Shown: positions 61,998 through 64,000 of the stretch, piece after piece
How positions within the stretch are numbered: position 1 is the first letter of the stretch
How the letters are laid out: each line of letters opens with the position of its first letter
Assembly (NCBI RefSeq): GCF_025141935.1
Contig: NZ_CP081120.1
Coordinates: forward strand, 124,001-188,000
DNA length: 64,000 nucleotides
Reading direction: 5' to 3'
Source of the DNA: Sulfitobacter sp. S190
GTDB taxonomy: Bacteria; Pseudomonadota; Alphaproteobacteria; Rhodobacterales; Rhodobacteraceae
Made by a program: the position numbers and the translations under genes
Notes under the pieces: generated by a model
What the model was told of the DNA's origin: nothing
Seen by the model: the letters and a program-made list of their open reading frames with translations, nothing else
Database searches by the model: none

Positions 61998-62555
61998 GTG
62001 TCTCAAGCAGATGATACCGCAGGTAACCGGAGGGATTTCCTCTATTATGCGACCGCAGGGACCGGCGCCGTGGCCGTTGGCGCCGCTGTCTGGCCTTTGG
62101 TCAACCAGATGAACCCGTCGGCCGACGTTCTCGCGCTGTCGTCCATTCGCGTGGACGTGGGCGATCTGGAGCCGGGCTCGCAGTTGACGGTCAAGTGGTT
62201 GGGCAAACCGGTGTTCATCCGCCGCCGTACCGAAGAAGAAATCGAAGCGGCCCGCGAAGTTGCGCTTGCCGATCTGCCCGATCCTGTCGCGCAGAACGAA
62301 AACATCGGTGAGGCAGACGCATCGGATGCCAACCGGACGCTGGACGAAGCGGGCGAATGGCTTGTGATGATGGGTGTGTGTACGCACCTTGGCTGCGTAC
62401 CATTGGGTGATGCGGGTGATTTCGGCGGTTGGTTCTGCCCCTGCCACGGGTCGCACTACGACACCGCAGGCCGGATTCGCAAAGGCCCCGCGCCGACGAA
62501 CCTGCCCGTGCCTCCTGCCGTCTTCCTCGACGACACAACAATTCAACTCGGTTAA
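61998..62555 (+). CDS. petA: ubiquinol-cytochrome c reductase iron-sulfur subunit (Rieske)
   Basis: The Rieske subunit of the bc1 complex, moving electrons from ubiquinol to cytochrome c1 on the periplasmic side. The 185 residues carry a Tat-type N-terminus ([12 protein letters not shown], residues 10-21) that stays as a membrane anchor. The 2Fe-2S ligands are Cys128 and His130 (CTHLGC) plus Cys147 and His150 (CPCHGSHYD), with Cys133 and Cys149 forming the disulfide. The start is GTG 61998 with GGAGA upstream. It is first in petABC. Confidence 0.97.
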   Translation: MSQADDTAGNRRDFLYYATAGTGAVAVGAAVWPLVNQMNPSADVLALSSIRVDVGDLEPGSQLTVKWLGKPVFIRRRTEEEIEAAREVALADLPDPVAQNENIGEADASDANRTLDEAGEWLVMMGVCTHLGCVPLGDAGDFGGWFCPCHGSHYDTAGRIRKGPAPTNLPVPPAVFLDDTTIQLG

Positions 62556-62567
62556 AGGATAGTACTT

Positions 62568-63911
62568 ATGTCTGGAATTCCTCACGACCATTACGAACCC
62601 AAGTCCGGCGGCGAAAAGTGGATCCACTCGCGCCTGCCGATCGTGGGTTTGATGTATGACACGCTGATGATCCCCACACCCAAGAACCTGAACTGGATGT
62701 GGATCTGGGGCATCGTGCTGACCTTCTGTCTGGTGTTGCAAATCGTGACCGGCATCGTGCTGGCCATGCACTACACCCCCCATGTCGACGAAGCCTTTGC
62801 CTCGGTCGAACACATCATGCGCAACGTGAACGGCGGCTATATGCTGCGGTACATGCATGCCAATGGTGCGTCGCTGTTCTTTATCGCGGTGTATGCGCAC
62901 ATCTTCCGGGGGCTGTACTACGGCTCCTACAAGGCGCCGCGCGAAATCACGTGGATCATCGGCATGTTGATCTATCTGCTGATGATGGGCACCGCGTTCA
63001 TGGGCTACGTTCTGCCTTGGGGCCAGATGTCTTTCTGGGGTGCGACCGTGATCACCGGTCTGTTCGGTGCGATCCCGTTCATCGGTGAGCCGATCCAGAC
63101 GCTTCTGCTGGGTGGTCCGGCGGTGGACAACGCGACGCTCAACCGCTTCTTCTCGCTGCACTATCTGCTGCCGTTCGTGATTGCGGGTCTTGTGATCCTG
63201 CACATCTGGGCGTTCCACACCACGGGCAACAACAACCCGACGGGTGTGCCTGTGCGCACGACCTCCAAGGAAGAAGCTGAGAAAGACACGCTGCCGTTCT
63301 GGCCCTACTTCGTGATCAAGGACCTGTTTGCGCTGGCCGTGATCCTCGTGGTGTTCTTTGCCGTGATCGGGTTCATGCCGAACTACCTTGGCCACCCTGA
63401 CAACTACATCGAGGCGAACGCGCTGGCGACACCTGCGCACATCGTGCCCGAATGGTACTTCCTGCCGTTCTACGCGATCCTGCGGGCCTTCACGTCCGAA
63501 GTCTGGGTGGTGCAGATTGCTTCCTTCCTGACAGGCGGTATCGTTGACGCCAAGTTCTTCGGCGTTCTGGCGATGTTCGGTGCGATCGCGGTCATGGCCG
63601 CGGTGCCGTGGCTCGACACCAGCCGTGTGCGTTCGGGTCGGTACCGTCCGATGTTCAAATGGTGGTTTGCCCTGCTGGTTGTCGACTTCTTTGCCCTGAT
63701 GTGGCTAGGTGCGATGCCTGCGGAAGAACCCTATGCGACGTTCTCGCTGATCGGGTCGACCTACTGGTTTGCCTACTTCCTGGTGATCCTGCCGCTGTTG
63801 GGTGTAATCGAAAAGCCTCTGGAGCAACCCGAAACCATCGAAGCCGACTTCAAGGAGCATTACGCCCCTAAAGCCGGTGGCACGAAAACAATCGTGAATC
63901 CTGCGGAGTAA
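62568..63911 (+). CDS. petB: cytochrome b of the bc1 complex
   Basis: A 447-residue, eight-helix membrane protein holding two b hemes and both quinone sites. Heme-ligand His residues occur in [35 protein letters not shown] and [10 protein letters not shown]. The Qo-site [13 protein letters not shown] block is intact. It follows petA after 12 bases, with AAAGGATAG upstream of the ATG. Confidence 0.98.
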   Translation: MSGIPHDHYEPKSGGEKWIHSRLPIVGLMYDTLMIPTPKNLNWMWIWGIVLTFCLVLQIVTGIVLAMHYTPHVDEAFASVEHIMRNVNGGYMLRYMHANGASLFFIAVYAHIFRGLYYGSYKAPREITWIIGMLIYLLMMGTAFMGYVLPWGQMSFWGATVITGLFGAIPFIGEPIQTLLLGGPAVDNATLNRFFSLHYLLPFVIAGLVILHIWAFHTTGNNNPTGVPVRTTSKEEAEKDTLPFWPYFVIKDLFALAVILVVFFAVIGFMPNYLGHPDNYIEANALATPAHIVPEWYFLPFYAILRAFTSEVWVVQIASFLTGGIVDAKFFGVLAMFGAIAVMAAVPWLDTSRVRSGRYRPMFKWWFALLVVDFFALMWLGAMPAEEPYATFSLIGSTYWFAYFLVILPLLGVIEKPLEQPETIEADFKEHYAPKAGGTKTIVNPAE

Positions 63912-63917
63912 CGTCAG

Positions 63918-64000
63918 ATGAACATGATCAAAGCAACCCTGGTATCCGCCGTTCTGGCCGTTGCCGCTGTACCTGCCGCATTTGCGGCGGGTGCGGAAAG
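63918..64000 (+). CDS. petC: cytochrome c1 (partial, N-terminus only)
   Basis: The first 27 codons of the next gene form a signal peptide (MNMIKATLVSAVLAVAAVPA, then AFAAGAE). It starts six bases after petB, with GGAG in the petB end as ribosome-binding site. Position and a Sec signal are what is expected for cytochrome c1; the heme motif lies beyond the window. Confidence 0.88.
   Translation, partial: MNMIKATLVSAVLAVAAVPAAFAAGAE

Noticed and set aside
1..64000. Possible prophage, insertion sequence, CRISPR array or genomic island
   Set aside because: No integrase, transposase, cas gene, regular spacer repeat or terminal repeat was seen; gene content is ordinary chromosomal.

Overview
The window is a GC-rich, gene-dense stretch of chromosome that looks like Rhodobacterales, probably the Roseobacter group. 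Signs of this are the NDUFA9-like/uppP pair, gltD-GFA-gltB, a PetP/PetR regulator pair, a type-II lumazine synthase under an FMN riboswitch, a NaChBac-type sodium channel, a small Hint-domain protein and the petABC (cytochrome bc1) operon. I saw no phage, insertion sequence, CRISPR array, rRNA or replication origin. The only RNA gene is one tRNA-Leu. Two riboswitches (TPP and FMN) are clear. No gene-free stretch exceeds 300 bases.

Layout. 1-6.3 kb: a cut-off regulator, glmM (cell-wall precursor), a lipoprotein hydrolase, an MBL-fold hydrolase, a MOSC protein, an AraC regulator and a small histidine kinase. 6.5-15.2 kb: tRNA-Leu(CAG), an NDUFA9-like protein, uppP, and glutamate synthase (gltD, gltB) with a GFA-type gene between the subunits. 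15.3-21.6 kb: Hint-domain protein, SGNH lipoprotein, mtgA, a GST, queG and a lone HyuA-type protein. 21.7-25.7 kb: methionine-sulfoxide repair (msrB-msrA), glutathione peroxidase, a DMT transporter, a GAF sensor kinase and HU. 25.9-29.2 kb: AMP nucleosidase and adenine deaminase, consecutive steps from AMP to hypoxanthine. 29.3-35.2 kb: a glyoxalase-like gene, a frameshifted small membrane protein, then an acyl-CoA cluster (class II aldolase, acyl-CoA dehydrogenase, NDP-forming CoA ligase, CaiD-like crotonase).

35.2-46.1 kb is an exopolysaccharide region: glycosyltransferase, Wza-like export lipoprotein, epimerase, sugar transferase, a WbpM-like dehydratase, YjbH, a YjbF lipoprotein, a small YjbE-like exported protein, an SDR epimerase and an ExoD-like protein. 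46.2-50.0 kb: a voltage-gated Na+ channel, then the isoprenoid operon xseB-ispA-dxs. 50.2-56.4 kb: petP-petR, ilvE, cobO, a DMT transporter, a DM13 protein divergent from a TetR repressor, and aroC. 56.4-59.8 kb: the TPP riboswitch and thiBPQ thiamine transporter. 59.8-61.8 kb: lumazine synthase with its FMN riboswitch, a divergent FMN-binding PaiB-like protein and a GST. 61.9-64.0 kb: petA, petB and the first 83 bases of petC.

The points most worth following are: a roughly 68-bp bipartite repeat (two full copies plus one core copy); the acyl-CoA cluster, whose dehydrogenase has Asp where Glu is usual; a reordered yjb exopolysaccharide module; the one-base frameshift in the small membrane protein; and two promoters that contain or overlap perfect inverted repeats (petP and TetR/DM13).
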